NCBI GenBank assembly: GCA_034687125.1
Contig: JAQGBZ010000005.1
Location: 496,001 to 560,000, forward strand
DNA length: 64,000 bases
Reading direction: 5' to 3'
DNA from: Neelides folsomi
Lineage: Eukaryota; Arthropoda; Collembola; Neelipleona; Neelidae
Numbering within the stretch: position 1 is the stretch's first letter; each line of letters starts with the position of its first letter. This document shows positions 13,901-27,600 of this stretch, piece by piece. The translations under genes and the position numbers were made by a program. The notes beneath the pieces are model-generated. The model made no database searches. It saw only the letters and a program-made list of their open reading frames with translations, and was not told the origin of the DNA.

Positions 13901-16900
13901 TTTCACCTCTTTGAAATCTTCAGGGTCCCACTATTCCACTTTCCACACATACATTTTTCCGCTGGAGGAATCGAGAGACTCAGAACATAAATACGCTGCT
14001 ACAATGTTTTATGTTTATTTGTTCTCGAGGCGTCGAGAATGTGGAGAATTCATTCGCTCCCACAGTAAGGTCCTCGAATAAAGGACTTATTTCACAACAC
14101 CTTCTTCTTTTACGACGGCAAAGAAGCTAATGATGAGCGATAAATTCCATTTGTTGTATACCTAAACTATTTCAACACTTTTAACCTACTTTTACTCCTT
14201 TCCCATCAACAAAGAATATTTATTTATTTTAATACTATAATAAAACTCGACTTCTTTTACTAAAACTTTTCTGAAGCAATTACTTATAAACGGTGTGTAT
14301 AAAATGTATAATGTGTCAAGTTGGGTTAAATTATGTTTAGTTAGGTTAGGATAGGTTCGTTATGTTATGTTAGGATAGGATCCTTTAAAAAGCAGTATTT
14401 AGGGTCATGTTGATATAATGTAAACGTTTTTTGGAAGGTCTTTGAGTCGGTGGATATTTACTTGAGCGTTGATGGTGTTAAATGGAGTGAATTTCCTCTT
14501 CGTCATTTTCCGAAAGTTGACTTGAAGAATGAAAGCGCTCAACTCATCTTCGTCCCCTTGAAGGGTCGCCTTTCCAGTGGGATTCGAATGGAGTTTGTCC
14601 ACTCCAACCATTGGCTTCTCCTCTCAGAAATCCTTTTCTCCTCAGGTGAGTCTTGCAAACATCTTTTCCCATTTTCATCAAGAACCTTTCTCATGGATTT
14701 CCCTTGGGGTGCCTTAAAGTGAAACTTATTGATTATCCGCCCGTTCCACCCTCCCTATCCACACACCGATCCCAAAACACAAGTCCCATTCTTCTCCCCT
14801 CTAATTTCCAAACTTTACAATAATAAACTTTTTAACGAGATGAGACATGTATTTATATTTTTCTCAATTATCATTGTTTTTCCTAAACTTTACGGCCCCC
14901 ATTTATTTCCATCCGCTTTTGAATTGTTTTGGATATTTTGGGTCGGAATGCAACTTTGGATATTTACGACTTTCCTCTCCTGGAAAGTTTTTTAGTCGAT
15001 AAAGTGTAATTTAATTAAAGAAGTTTAATTTTGAGCTCAAATTGAAATTAATAGAGGAGATTAAGCATAAGAATTTTATCAAGTGTGTGTTTTCTTTGTC
15101 GAGTGGATTTTGGTCGAATCCCGCGGAGAAGAAAAGAGAGCTCGGGGTTTCCGCCTGCATTCATTTTGATTTCCCCCTGACTCGACTGAATTAGAAATTC
15201 ATTATCCCCCATTCTCTTCCCCATCCATTCCCATTTTACTCCTCAGCTTTACGATTATTTACTCTTTAATTAAGGTCCACCCGTAAAATTTTGATAGAAA
15301 GATAAAATAAGCGGAGATTCATTCAAATTCTCATTTTATTTTTCCAATTTATCTTTTCCACTTTCTCCCATTATCCTTCCCATATTTACACAAACTTCCC
15401 AATCCCCTTTATTGACTAGAAGGCTATTTTGTTAATAAGCACTTTTAAACTCCAAGCTTTTCATAAATTATTGAGCTAAATTGGGAAATTATTTTCCATT
15501 CAGATATATTTACGGGGAATATAACCGAAGATATTCATTCACTCAACTACCTTCAAGATGGACCAGACGATGGAAAAGATGAAAACGGCAGTGATGGTAA
15601 TTTCCCAATTTCATTTAAAATTCTGAACTCAACATCACAATGAAAATGACTCCAACGAGCTCATAGTTTTTATTTAAACATTAATTAATTGAATTTAATC
15701 AACAGTCTTGAGTGGTTCGTCGAATTCCGGAACAAATGGTGCCATGATTGGATTGATCGCTGGCTCACTTTCCATTTTCGCGCTTCTATCCATTGTTTTC
15801 ATCTCATGCTACCTCTTGAGGCGGAATCGGAGAAATACCAAATTGGTTGGAGTGATCGGGATGCCTCCGAAGTCGATGTCCATCGGTCTCTCTTCGATCG
15901 GAGATGGGAAGCATAAGGGAGGAAGAGGGAAGAAGATTCAGCTCAATGATTTAAACCCAGTGTCCATCTCCAGACATCGGGAAACAGAGAGCGAAGAATC
16001 GCTGTATCATGAGCTCGTATTTGGGCTGGGAGTTCCTGGACCTTGCGGAAGCTCAACCAAAAGCCTCGAAATTCCCGAGAACAAGCATACAAATTACAGG
16101 AAGGCGCATACTAATAGAAAAATTAAATATCAAAGGGTCAATCATGGTGGAGATTTTAATGGTAAGTTCAAAATTCCATTTTGCATTGTCCCAATTGACT
16201 TATAAATTAATATAGAAAATCGTGAATTATTAATATTGGGTATTCGAAAATTGCTTGTTAGTTAGAATCTATTACACGTGAATAATACCTTCAAAAGTTT
16301 TACATTGGCTCAATAATACTTAAAATGAAAATTGAATTTTCCAAAATGAGCATCTTTTTATCATGGGCCGATGAACTCTGAAAAATGTATTTGAAGAAAG
16401 TAGGTAAATTATATCCGATCAAGTAGCGTGTTCATTTAGCTTGAAGGAATTGCGACTCGGATGAAGGAATGGAAATACTGGGAATAATGATACAAAGTTG
16501 ATGGAGTGGGCCGAGATTGAATTAAATGAAGGAAATTAGATCCAATTTGTGATTGAGATGAAAGGAGGACTTGACATCTACACACGTTGTGTTCATTCGA
16601 CCCTCACAAACTTCATTTTCTATTTGCAGATTACGGGATGCGGGGGATGGGAGACGAGATGAGTTTCTTCCATTCGGGACCACCAACGCCCTCGGCGGGA
16701 CTCAAACTCGGGACTTTGGGTAACAGTTGCGGAAAGGACATTTTGCCTCCCCCACCTCCCGCGTACAGACATTTGCAACATTTAAATTCGCCTGCTACTT
16801 CAATGACGCTTGGGCCTGTGTTTGCAACTTCGAGCAGTATAGCCAATGGTCATTTTCACCACAACAGTCCACATGGACGAAGCAATGGGAGATTGGGGAA

Positions 16901-16991
16901 AGGATTGAAAAGTTCTTCATCCATGGAAAGCAATTACTATGCAGCTACAGACATTTTCCAAGTTTCTGATAAACTTTTCGATAGGTTTTAA
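1975..16991 (+). CDS. Discoidin domain receptor-like membrane protein without kinase (5' partial)
   Basis: Seven coding exons are read: 1975-2122, 3780-3959, 13411-13535, 14438-14645, 15504-15596, 15706-16161 and 16630-16991. All have GT-AG borders and the phases chain exactly (0, 1, 1, 0, 1, 1, 1). They encode 523 residues. In order: the end of the discoidin domain (ICMRVELYGCHY), a DS-like domain (SYDGRTDDTGVLRGGLGLLTD; WIGWNNASHPVKISFQFDRL), an acidic linker, a membrane segment at residues 264-289 of this fragment, and a cytoplasmic tail of about 234 residues. The tail has PPPPPAYRHL, several Tyr sites (SLYHEL, NYYAATDIF) and Ser-rich stretches, then stops at TAA. The first exon has a phase-0 acceptor, so exons for the signal peptide and first half of the discoidin domain lie left of the window. 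DDR proteins bind collagen through the discoidin domain and signal through a C-terminal tyrosine kinase. No kinase exon is seen on this strand in the next 47 kb. The protein is therefore probably a kinase-less DDR paralogue acting as decoy, co-receptor or adaptor. A further exon via a poor donor (AG/gtttta, 16984) cannot be fully excluded. Confidence 0.88.
7119..7152 (+). repeat. Left terminal inverted repeat
   Basis: This is the exact reverse complement of 7799-7832. It marks the left end of the deleted Tc1-like element. Confidence 0.85.
7799..7832 (-). repeat. Right terminal inverted repeat
   Basis: This is the exact reverse complement of 7119-7152. It marks the right end of the deleted Tc1-like element. 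Confidence 0.85.
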
Positions 16992-19900
16992 TATTTTTTA
17001 CAATGTTAATTTTTAGGTGATTCCTATCATATATAAATTTTTTCTCTAAATTAACTAACCATCGTAAGTTTTAATAACTTAAATCATTAGTAAAACTTTA
17101 AAATTACGTTAGATTGTCTTTATGAATTTCTGTAAGTAGGTTTATACATATACGAATTACGTGCCATATTAATTAGGTAAGTAGATCATACACAGTACTA
17201 CCATACAGTACACATGTTACAATACCTGAATCAGCAAATGAATATTTAAATCATGGATACTAACTTTAAGCATACCATATAATATAAATATTTATTAACA
17301 ACTACCTGTATATTATTACATATAATTTGCATATACCTAAATATTATGTATGGTATTTATATTATAAAATTGGGAGCATTTTAATTTGATAGATTGCTTA
17401 AAAATCAGCCATGAGTTAGTCCATTCCAACACTTTAGTTCTGTATTTAAGATCAAGGTAATTGTAGATTTAAATTACATGTGTTAAGCAATTTAAGTAAA
17501 TTCTAACCTAACTATGTATTCTATAGCTAAAGATTTTAGTTGTTTACATTATTTACCTGATTTGTGATTTTGTGATATGATGTTGTGTACTACTATTTAT
17601 CCATCAATATATTGGCATTAATTTTTCATACAATTATCTAATTATTGTATTGTAACTAATTTTGAATAGTTAATCATTATCGCTACATATTTTCAATTGC
17701 ATAATTTTAATTTACTCATATTGCTTACCTAAATTATAAATAAATCTAAAAAATATGTTTTAACCTTGTTGTTTAATTTAGTTTTAGAAAATATTGTCGG
17801 TGATTCCATTAAGATTAAATTTTTATTACCTACTTGTATAGCATTTAAGAGATGCCTGGAGTTGGTCAGGGTTTGATGATAATTGTATAATATGTATTAC
17901 GCACTATCAACACTAGTGCATATACCCTTCACATTCATACATATATCCTCTCATATAAATAGTAAACTACAGGTATATCTGTATATCTTGTTGAGTCTTT
18001 TTTATTATATTAAATACCATAATTAATGCAAAAGTTAGTTGATTAAAGGAGTGTATAAATATCCTATACTTGTAATTACCATTTACTATATACTATATCT
18101 TATATCGGTTCTTTAAAGCACTGAAAAATACATAAATACTAGACTACATGATAGATGACTTGACGTGTCGTATATGAAACATTATAAATACTTTCGCATT
18201 TAAGGTTAAAATTATAAAATGTAGTTAATACTTAAGATAAGTTTTAGTTATTAAGTATTAAGTTGTATATAAATATTCGTAATTTATAATCTTTTGATTA
18301 AAATAGATATCACATTTTAATGTTAGGAAATTGTAATCAATGAGCATTTACCTAAAACAATTTATAAATATTTGCCATATATTCTAATTTTATAAAATGA
18401 CCAAACAGGTAAATTGCTACATTCTTTATACACTTTATTATTTAAATTTCAGTGGCTAAACTATTAACATGTAAAAATATTTATAATTGATGTTTACGAT
18501 TGTTCATGAAAATTGTACAATTTGGCTAATTGTCAAATTGTGGCAAAGTGTAATTTGTGCAAATAAGACATTGGTTAAAGTAAACAATGAGTATACTATT
18601 GTATTGGTAAGTATCAAACATTACTTTAAAATTCTCTAAGTAAATAGGTAAATACAGACACTTCATAAGAGATAAACATTTTGTATTTTAAAGAATTTGT
18701 TTTCGTACACTTTGGTACACCATTGAAGTACCTATTAAGTATTTCCTACAATTACAATTTAATCAATTGCGTACTTGTTCAACTGGGTCAAATGTCTGTA
18801 AAAGTGTCATAAAGTTCAATTTCTGTCTCCGAATCGACAATGGCGTGTAGTAAGAATCTGTATGACTGAACCCTTGGCCGAAAAATAGATCAAGTGTTTA
18901 ATGATAATGATCCTCATAGTTAATAAACAAAATTGGGAAGCATATCGACAAGCGTTTGTCTTGTTATTAATTAAGCACAATGTGAAATTCACCCCTTTGA
19001 GCGCCTTCATTGGGTTGATGAGAATGGATGGATCCTTCTGTTGGAATAAAATAGCCATAATTTGAAGAGTTGACTCATTTCTCATCCTGGCATTCCGAAA
19101 GTCATTGAAATAATCACTCAAATGAATTGGAAACAATTCCTGGACGTCGGTGGAGGGATGACGAATGAACGTGGACGTGCGGGCCGCGTCTGGGAACCCG
19201 GGTATCCAAATAATTCAAGAGGGTCTTTGGGTCCGTACAGAGGAATCTGATTGATCGTGGGACGGGAGAGTGTGAGAGCCATTGGAGGGGTGAGATCAGT
19301 TACCCAAAGGGATTCTCTCACTTCAATGTGTAAGGGTGTGGATCTCACCCTCTCCCTAAGGAAATTTAGCCCTGCTACTTTCATTATCTAGTTTATTCCG
19401 CTATTCCCTCCCATAATGTATTGGATTATTTTTCGCAATATCTCTCCTTTTAATCTTCTTCCTTCCATTTGATCCCTTCCTATGCAATTTCCTTTATTCC
19501 TCCGTGTGATACATTTGTTGATCAACATGTTTGACCATACGGTTCAATGAATTCATTTGTCTCCCTATGTATAAAATGTATGAAAATCGTAAGCGTAGAT
19601 GTCTAGTGCATCTTTGTAAATCGCGATAATTCTTGGTTTATTAAAGTACTTTATTAGTAATAGTATAATTTTATTAGATTCATCATAACATTTCCATGTG
19701 CAATTGTTTGATCTCGTGAAGCGCCAATAGCTCTTTATGGTTCATTTATCTCTGCAAAATAATTTTATTGGAGGGGCGAAAGATTGGATTCGCAAATGTG
19801 CAAAATCTCTCGAGGGAAATCCCAATTTTATCTTGTCGATGAGATGAGTAATCTTCTGATCCGTGATTCATCCTCTTGGAAAATATTTTCCTCCAACTCC

Positions 19901-22900
19901 TTTATATAATATACTACAGATTGATGTTTCAAGTGATGTGAACACAAACATAATAACATACCTAAATGGACTAAAGGATTAAACGTGTGCACATCCCGGA
20001 TCTTCAGTCTGCGATTAGAAGGGCGAATCTGGAGAGGGATGAAATAATGAGCGGGATATTGCTCCCATAATAAAGGCCCTTGGGTGGGGGAGAAGAAGTT
20101 ATTGAGAATTCCTCTAGTTGTTTTCGATAGTTCCCTATCTTTTAAGTACACATCATCCAAGATTAGTCAGATTCCTCTCCCATGGCTCCTCTTCCTTTCT
20201 AGAGGAATCTCCTGAGACTCTCCGCCACATCTGTGCCTTCCCTTCCCGGGCATAGATAAATAGGAAAAGAGGCAATTGACTTTCTTTCAGCAGCACAAGA
20301 TTTTCACCCCTTTTCTTTATTTCCCCTCTCTTCTGATTTGTATGGGAGTCGTCACGATCCAACATTCTTTTACTGTATTAAATATACCTATGATTAAAAT
20401 ACATTAAAAGCTTTCCCCCCTCTATTTGAATTTTTAAATTTTTACAACAAATTTTTCATTTCCATATTGGTATGTACCATATTGGTATTGGTGTTTCTAT
20501 TACATTACAAACAGATACTAGGTTTAGACTGTAATATACTCTTACATACTGCAGATACAAGTGTTATAAAAGAAAGATTTCGATTTTGTCTTTTTGCTTT
20601 CCCCTGGACATTAAGAAAAGAACAAGACAAATAGATTTAATTGAACTTGATTGTATCTCGGATGGAAAGTTTGTAATTGGGGAAAGTGTAAAAAATGGAT
20701 TCAATTTCCTTTGGCATTTATTTAGTTTGGATTCCCTTGAAGAAACCTCGCCGCGTGAGTCAGACCAAGGGGGGATTATTAGAAGGACTCAGCGGAATGC
20801 AAATGTGGAAGAGATGGAATCAAAAAGGGATAATTGATGCGGCGCAGATGCCTTTGGAGACCGCGTGGACGATCCTAGAAAAAATCCTAGAGACCTTACG
20901 AGCTCTTTCGGGGGTGATTAATGGGTTCCGAAATGAACCTGAAATTCTTCCGAGGAGGAAATTAAGCATCTGGGCCCTCCCCCAAATCTATAACCCACCC
21001 TTTGTGTATAATCATATAAATTAGGCAAAACTTCTTTGTATATCTCCCTTTGGTCTCTTGGTCTCATGTGGTAAAGTCGATTGGGACTTTCACCATTATA
21101 ACAACTATTAGCAATGTCCCTTCCCTTGGTCTTTTTGGGTTCAGCTAAAGGTTCGGCCTTTTGCTCAGCTGAGGAATTATAGAGGCATTGGATTCCGGGA
21201 GAACCGATTTGAGAAAATGATTCAAATCGCGAGTTTCCTAATATCCGAACAATGATGCGTCTCGTGAGTCATTTCGTGAATGTCTCATCATCATGTCTCA
21301 GTTGTGGCGGCCCCTTCACTTTTTCTCATTTTCATTAATAGTTTCGGGGTAATGTTCTGGTTGATCCCTTCGAATCCCATTTGATTTCCTTCCACCGTTT
21401 CATCCACAAGATGGATGGCTCGTCCAAACATTCAGTTCCTCCCCTCTCATAATGCACATGTTGAATGGGAAGAGTTCCGGAGAGATTTGAATTCTTCACC
21501 CCCACAACACTCCAATAATTCAAACTTCCTCTAAGCTCCCTATAAAGAGAACCAACCATGAACATAAACTGGATCAAACTTTTTAATACAAAAAATATGT
21601 ATTTTACATATTTTACATATTTATAAGAGTGTCCACATATCTACACATGCATACACGAGAGAGCACATTTGTACTATTAAAATAAATGCCATACATTTAC
21701 GTATAGGTAAACTATTCAATCTTAATCTATTATATGAACTAATACATAATAAAAAAGACTTAAAATATTGAGGATAAGGATCATAGTTATATAAAAGAAT
21801 TTTGAGTAAAAGAGATGTATTACGCAATCCTTCACATTGGCTACTTTCTCTTTTCAATCTTGTCAATAACAAGGCATTTGTGCAAAAGGGAGTGAAGGAT
21901 GGGTCCAGTGGACCTCAAGTGAAAAGTTTTTCCAAGAGAAACGCCGTGTTTGATGGGAAAAACTTGAGGATTGAGACGAAGAGTTTTGGGATTAGAAAGA
22001 GTGATTTCTCACTTTTGACCATTATGAGGTGACGAAGGGAAATTTGTACACCCAGACTCAAACCCTCCCTTTTCCTCCTCTCCAAATGGGAATTTCATGT
22101 TTCCTTTTTCACGTCATTCCGTGACCGATTGCCCAAATTCCCTTTCTCATCCCACCCACTCAATAATCGGCAATTCATCCAAAAATGCGGGGCAAGTGAA
22201 CATGGAAGATATTTTATTTATTTGAGTTATCCTCATATTCCTTCTATTCAAATATTCCTCCTCGCACGTGCTTTATCTCTCAAATCCTTTTTTAAAGGAT
22301 TATCAGCACCCTTTTGACTATTTGACATGATTATTTGTTTTCATGAAATTTAAAACTCGGAAATTCAGAATGTTCAATAGGATTAAAAAATCATTTATCA
22401 TATAACTTATATTTATAAAGTGTATAAAATTTTAGACTCTAACGATGAATGAGGATAAATGGGTCCATGGGACTTAATTTCATTTTCGAGGCGAGCGAAT
22501 GATTAAAATGTTCAAATGCAATCTGTTCGGATTCATTTGGCTGAACGGACGAGTGAAAAGTGAACCGTCAATTTTTCATTTTGTCACGAGCTCAATTGTC
22601 AGAGGGGCCATTAATTTTTTTCAATTTGTGTGTGTGTACATAATAGGTTATAAGAGAGGATTTTCGTTCATCTCACTGCTCCTATCAATTTCAATTTGAG
22701 GATCCGATCATTATCATTAGCAGGCTGAGAGGAACAGGAAAACGAAGCTCCAAGGGACGCAAAGATGATCTAAAGGAATTAAAACTAATTGAGCCCATCC
22801 GTCTCTCCCATTAATCCCTTCACTAATTCCCTACATGAAATTGGAGACGAAAATTAATCAATCAAATATTTGAGCCAATACATTATTCCCTTAAATTGAG

Positions 22901-24559
22901 CTTATAGATTAAAAACTTTCAACTTTAAAATCTTTGCATTAAAATCTTCCATAAAATGAAAAATTCCTCAAATTATTAAATCGATCCAAGGTTTAGGATT
23001 CGCAAAGTCTGTCCAAAAGTGTCAAGTCCAGTGGAATAAAATGGGAGGAATTTCACCATAAATCTAAAAAATGTCTTTGTTGGAATGAAAATTGTAAAAT
23101 GTGAATTTTATTTAAATTGTTATAAAAGTCTCACTTGTTGAGTAGCCGGTGTTCGTGGCGTTGGTCGAGTTGGGTGATTTATGTGAGTGGTCTGTTACGC
23201 GGACATAAAACATGATGAATCAAAGAGACGTCCCCATATGGTTCCAAATCCCCCTTTCGGTCCTTCCCCTTCTCATACATACGTAAATACTTGACTCACT
23301 TTTATGGGACACATCCACATGGATTACAATTACACAATGAACCTTTTAAATGTTAAATGGCTCACATTCCGCCCCTCTCATCCCAAATTATGATTTTCCC
23401 CTCTTCTTTCCAAATGGCCCGATATTCCCATCTTTATGCCCGAATTCGGACAAGGACTTTTACATTCATACTTAAATGCACAATGTAAGTAGATACAAAT
23501 ACTGGACTTATTGTTAGATTCAATATGCAATTTCCAAACCTTTTATGCATATACGGAAAAGAAGGAATTTGAAGCAGCGCATTGAATCCTACTCGGTGTA
23601 TGCAATAACTATAACATGAAAATGGGAAATATGACAAACAAACCAAAATTCCATGTACGACAATTGCCACGCAATAGAGTAAAGAGGGGAACCACAAATT
23701 CCGCTGTTCATTTTTTGGTCGGTGGAGATGACAGGCGTAACATGGGATTTATGATCTTATTTTCCTTCCTACGTACTTTCATATTCCATTCAAAATTTAA
23801 GTTGATCAATAAAAATGAACGCTCGTCATATTTTAACTCTGACACATTCAAATAAGCCATATTTGTCTCTTACTTAAATGAACATTATTTTCCTTCTTGT
23901 ATGAATATAATTTAAGATCTACAAATAATATACATATATAGTATTAAATTATTGCTTTTTTATTGCTCTACTAGTATTAAAGTAAAATGATATTTTTAAA
24001 GGAAATATTTTAATGAAATATAGGCGAGGGGTTTGAGGGTCATTTTGTGAATTATTTGTTGTGCGATTCATCATAGGGGATGACATAATATGACCACAAG
24101 TTCGGGTGCGGTTTAAAGTCAACAGGATGAATTAAGCTTTGTGCTCTTGAAAGCGACCAAGGGATGATTAATTTATATATGGATGGAGGGAGAACTTCAA
24201 TGCACCTCTTTTCCTTCATCTTCCTCATCTGCTTTCTGCGGGTTTTGCTCAGGAAGGATTAATCATATAGTCAAACAGAGAGGAAAAAGGCAATCGGCCA
24301 AATGAGAACCTTTCCGAGTCCCATCAACTTATCAAACGAATCTACAAATATTAATCTCCCTCATATTCAATCAAACAGGCACGGAGTAAATAAATCTATA
24401 AAATTGCCTTCTTGTAATAAATCTAAACTAATCTCTTTCGGCTCTTATAAAAGCAACCAGATAAAATATATTTATTTATGGTTAGGTAAAACCAAGATGG
24501 TTTAAAAGTTAAATAGTAAGAATATTAAATATAAATGTGAAAAAAACAAAAAGTTGGCT
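16992..24559. other. Intergenic, AT-rich; 3' region of the DDR-like gene
   Basis: From 16992 to about 18800 the sequence is strongly AT-rich with many short TATAC and GTAC words. It probably holds the 3' untranslated region, with AATAAA at 17739 as one candidate poly(A) signal. From about 19100 to 20400 there is a patch of higher GC with open frames on the minus strand that might be exons of an unknown gene (see findings). From 20400 to 24559 I see nothing that I can support. Confidence 0.5.
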
Positions 24560-24632
24560 TGCCGAAACTCGGGATTGAACCGAGGACCTTTAGATCTTCA
24601 GTCTAACGCTCTCCCAACTGAGCTATTTCGGC
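24560..24632 (-). tRNA. tRNA-Phe (anticodon GAA)
   Basis: Read on the minus strand, the 73-base sequence folds as a full cloverleaf. The acceptor stem pairs GCCGAAA with TTTCGGC and the discriminator base is A. The D-loop contains the A box TAGCTCAGTTGG and the T-arm contains the B box GGTTCAATCCC. The anticodon GAA is at 24597-24599 in the loop CTGAAGA. There is no intron. A T-run just downstream on the minus strand (plus-strand A-run around 24541-24552) is a normal RNA polymerase III stop. It is a nuclear, not an organellar, tRNA by its canonical arms. Confidence 0.97.
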
Positions 24633-27600
24633 TGCACATGTTCATCTCACTCTTGATACAGAACTCCATTCCCCCGCACCTCAACCCTTCCCAACATTAC
24701 AACATAGCTCATTGCAATATTGCATAATTTAATAGATAAACCTGGTACTCTCAAATTTCATGGACACTCCCTAAATATTATTCCCTATCTTTATTAATTA
24801 TCAATATATGCTAATATTTTACACATTCTATACATTATTTTTACACATTACACATCACTTTTGTGAGTATTAAGACTCTTGTAATATCGCCAATAATTTT
24901 GTATTATCACAACTTACTATGCGAATAAATTTGAATTTAATTTAATTTAATTATTTTATAAATGTTGTTTGTAGACTCACTATTTACATCTACTAAATAA
25001 TTTTTTTAAATTTAACAATATTGAATCATTAAACATTCTTAATTGAATTTCTTGATGAAATTGAGATTTTTTTCATTAAAGCATAGTTGTTAAATCTGAT
25101 AGATTGAAAACTGTTAAAAGATCATTCATCAAATATTGAAATTCAGCAAAATATTGAAGAAAAGCTGGAAGAATTAATTAGCGTAAAAGTCATTGATATT
25201 TGTATTAGAATTCATTAACCAAATTAGCAATTAAGACAGTGATGGTTGAAGTTCACTGCAAACTCTAAAAATGCAGTTAAATCAAGTGTGAGTGTAAGTG
25301 AACCGATATGAAGGGGGAAGTCAGTTTGCAGTTAAATTAGTGTATGCATTGTTCTCCCGGGTGGGCTTGAGAGATAAACAAAGAGTGGAGCTTTTAGGAG
25401 GATCCTTTGACAAATTATCGGATGGGAAATTAAATTAACTTCCCCTCCTGGCAAACAGGACGAGTGCGGGAGTGATAACTCGGAGAGTGAATGAAATATT
25501 TAACTTATTATTCACTGCCACGGCGGAAAACGACCTTTGATTCTCCATAACAGAACCGTGTAAATGCATTGGGATAATTTATAATATGGTTGAAGGTTCC
25601 AGTAGATGCAGAAGAGAAACTGCAGCTAACGCAGATGATGCAACTTATACATGCTTTGATCAAAACCTCAGCTGCCGTTTCTGATGCATTTTGCATTTAA
25701 TCCATATGAGACACCAATGAAAAACCGCCAATGTAATGCATAATTGATCCCCTTCCCCTTTTCTGCATCAAAGCACTAAAATCTCAAATGTTAACTAAAA
25801 GACCACAAGAGTAAAATGCTTAAATATTCTAAAATGAGTGGAGTATACAATAGCATGCTAAATATTTAAATTTAATTAACAAAATAAACAAAGTTCTAAT
25901 CCAGAGTGCCATAAACGGTCATAAAACTGAATGAAGAACTTTATTCGGGTTTATGTTTAATAATAACTTTAATGTTAAATCGTTAAATCTATTATTTAAT
26001 ATGTGGAATATTCAGCTGCATAAATAAAATTGTTGGTAGTTTTACGATTACAGATGAAAGTAAAAAGAGATTCAAGATCATATACGAGTCTGTCCATCTG
26101 CTCCATTATCCGGACCTTCATTCCTTCAGAGGCCAACAATGACCATAAATACTTGTACACACAGACAACAAAGTCCAGACGGCTTGGAAGCGAAAAAGGG
26201 TAGAGCGTTGAGTTCAAATTAGGATAAACTGGAAAATAAACAGAATTAAAGGAGACATGGATGGATGAGACCTGAACTTTTGTTTAGAGACAACTCGATT
26301 TACATTATGATTACAAAAAGAGTATTTTACTACGAAGATCGCTTACTACTAGCTAATATAAATATTTTAGATACATTTAAAATATAAGATAAACAATCTG
26401 AATCATTCAAGTTTTACAAATACCTAAATAGTTGTAACTTTAATATCAAAATTATTATATTTTATATAGATTTAGATTTAACATAGACTATGTTTAATAT
26501 AGGTAATGTAATATGTAAAATGTTTTTTTGGTCTTCAGGGTCGTACACCTGGAATTCTTAGAAAAGCGGCTTCATTCAACTCATGTCACCTGTTTAGCAA
26601 CACGAAAGTGAGAAGGAGTTTGGCAAACAAAATCCAGAAAGAATTTCCCTCACGAATCCAATCTTTTATTATTAGACGCCTTGAGGGACATTTAAACTGG
26701 CTGAAAATACAAATCCTCACCTTCTCCCATAAAACCCCAATTTTAAATTGGAATTGGGAAAATGTTAATTTTATATACAACTTTGAATAAATAAGTTAAT
26801 TCGTTGTAAATTCAAATGTTTAAAATAAATATAAAGTTGCATTTATAAAACATACACGTTGCATACAAGTACACTACATGTACTGATATATGTAACATGT
26901 AACGTTATATGAGATGTGTAGGTAGATCAGGATAAGTTGATCCGAAAGGGTTGAGTGTAAAAAAGAGTTCCCTTGTGTAATGAACCGAACCCAATTCTCG
27001 TGAAAGTGGAAGAAACACCTGGGTTGCCCCCACGGGGAACTCTGATTTATTGTCCTATGACCCCAAAGGAGAAACTAACGTTTCTGCTCCGCATTTACCT
27101 AACTCCTAATTGTTTATTTACGGCCCCCTTCTTGGTCACAATGGGAGTGATCTGGCAGAGAACAATTGATTCGCTCTACGCTGTCACTCCAATGCTAAAT
27201 ATTCTCACTTCACGCTAGACAACTCTAATTTGATAAAAAAATCAGACGAGGATTTTTAAACTTTGACCAATTGTACAATTTTTCATATTAGAGAGTAATT
27301 GACATTTGAACATTTTTATTAAATTTTTATTTTTTGCTTGATAGATAAAATAAATACCATACAAATGTATGGTATGGTTTCAGGAGATACAAAAATATAC
27401 TAACATTATACATACTAGCTTCACAAGCCTGAATAAAGAATTTTGAATTACAAAATAATATTACACAATATTTATTACATTAATAAATATTCATATCTGA
27501 GGATTAATAATTTTGTAATTTTTGTATATTAATGAAAAATGATCAATTAGTTTTTAAAATAAACAAAATGGAATGAACATTTACATGAATTGAATGGATG

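Noticed and set aside
14320-14383. GTTAGG-like repeats resembling the arthropod telomere motif
   Set aside because: Only two adjacent perfect units occur, mixed with GTTATG and GATAGG words. This is too short for a telomeric tract.
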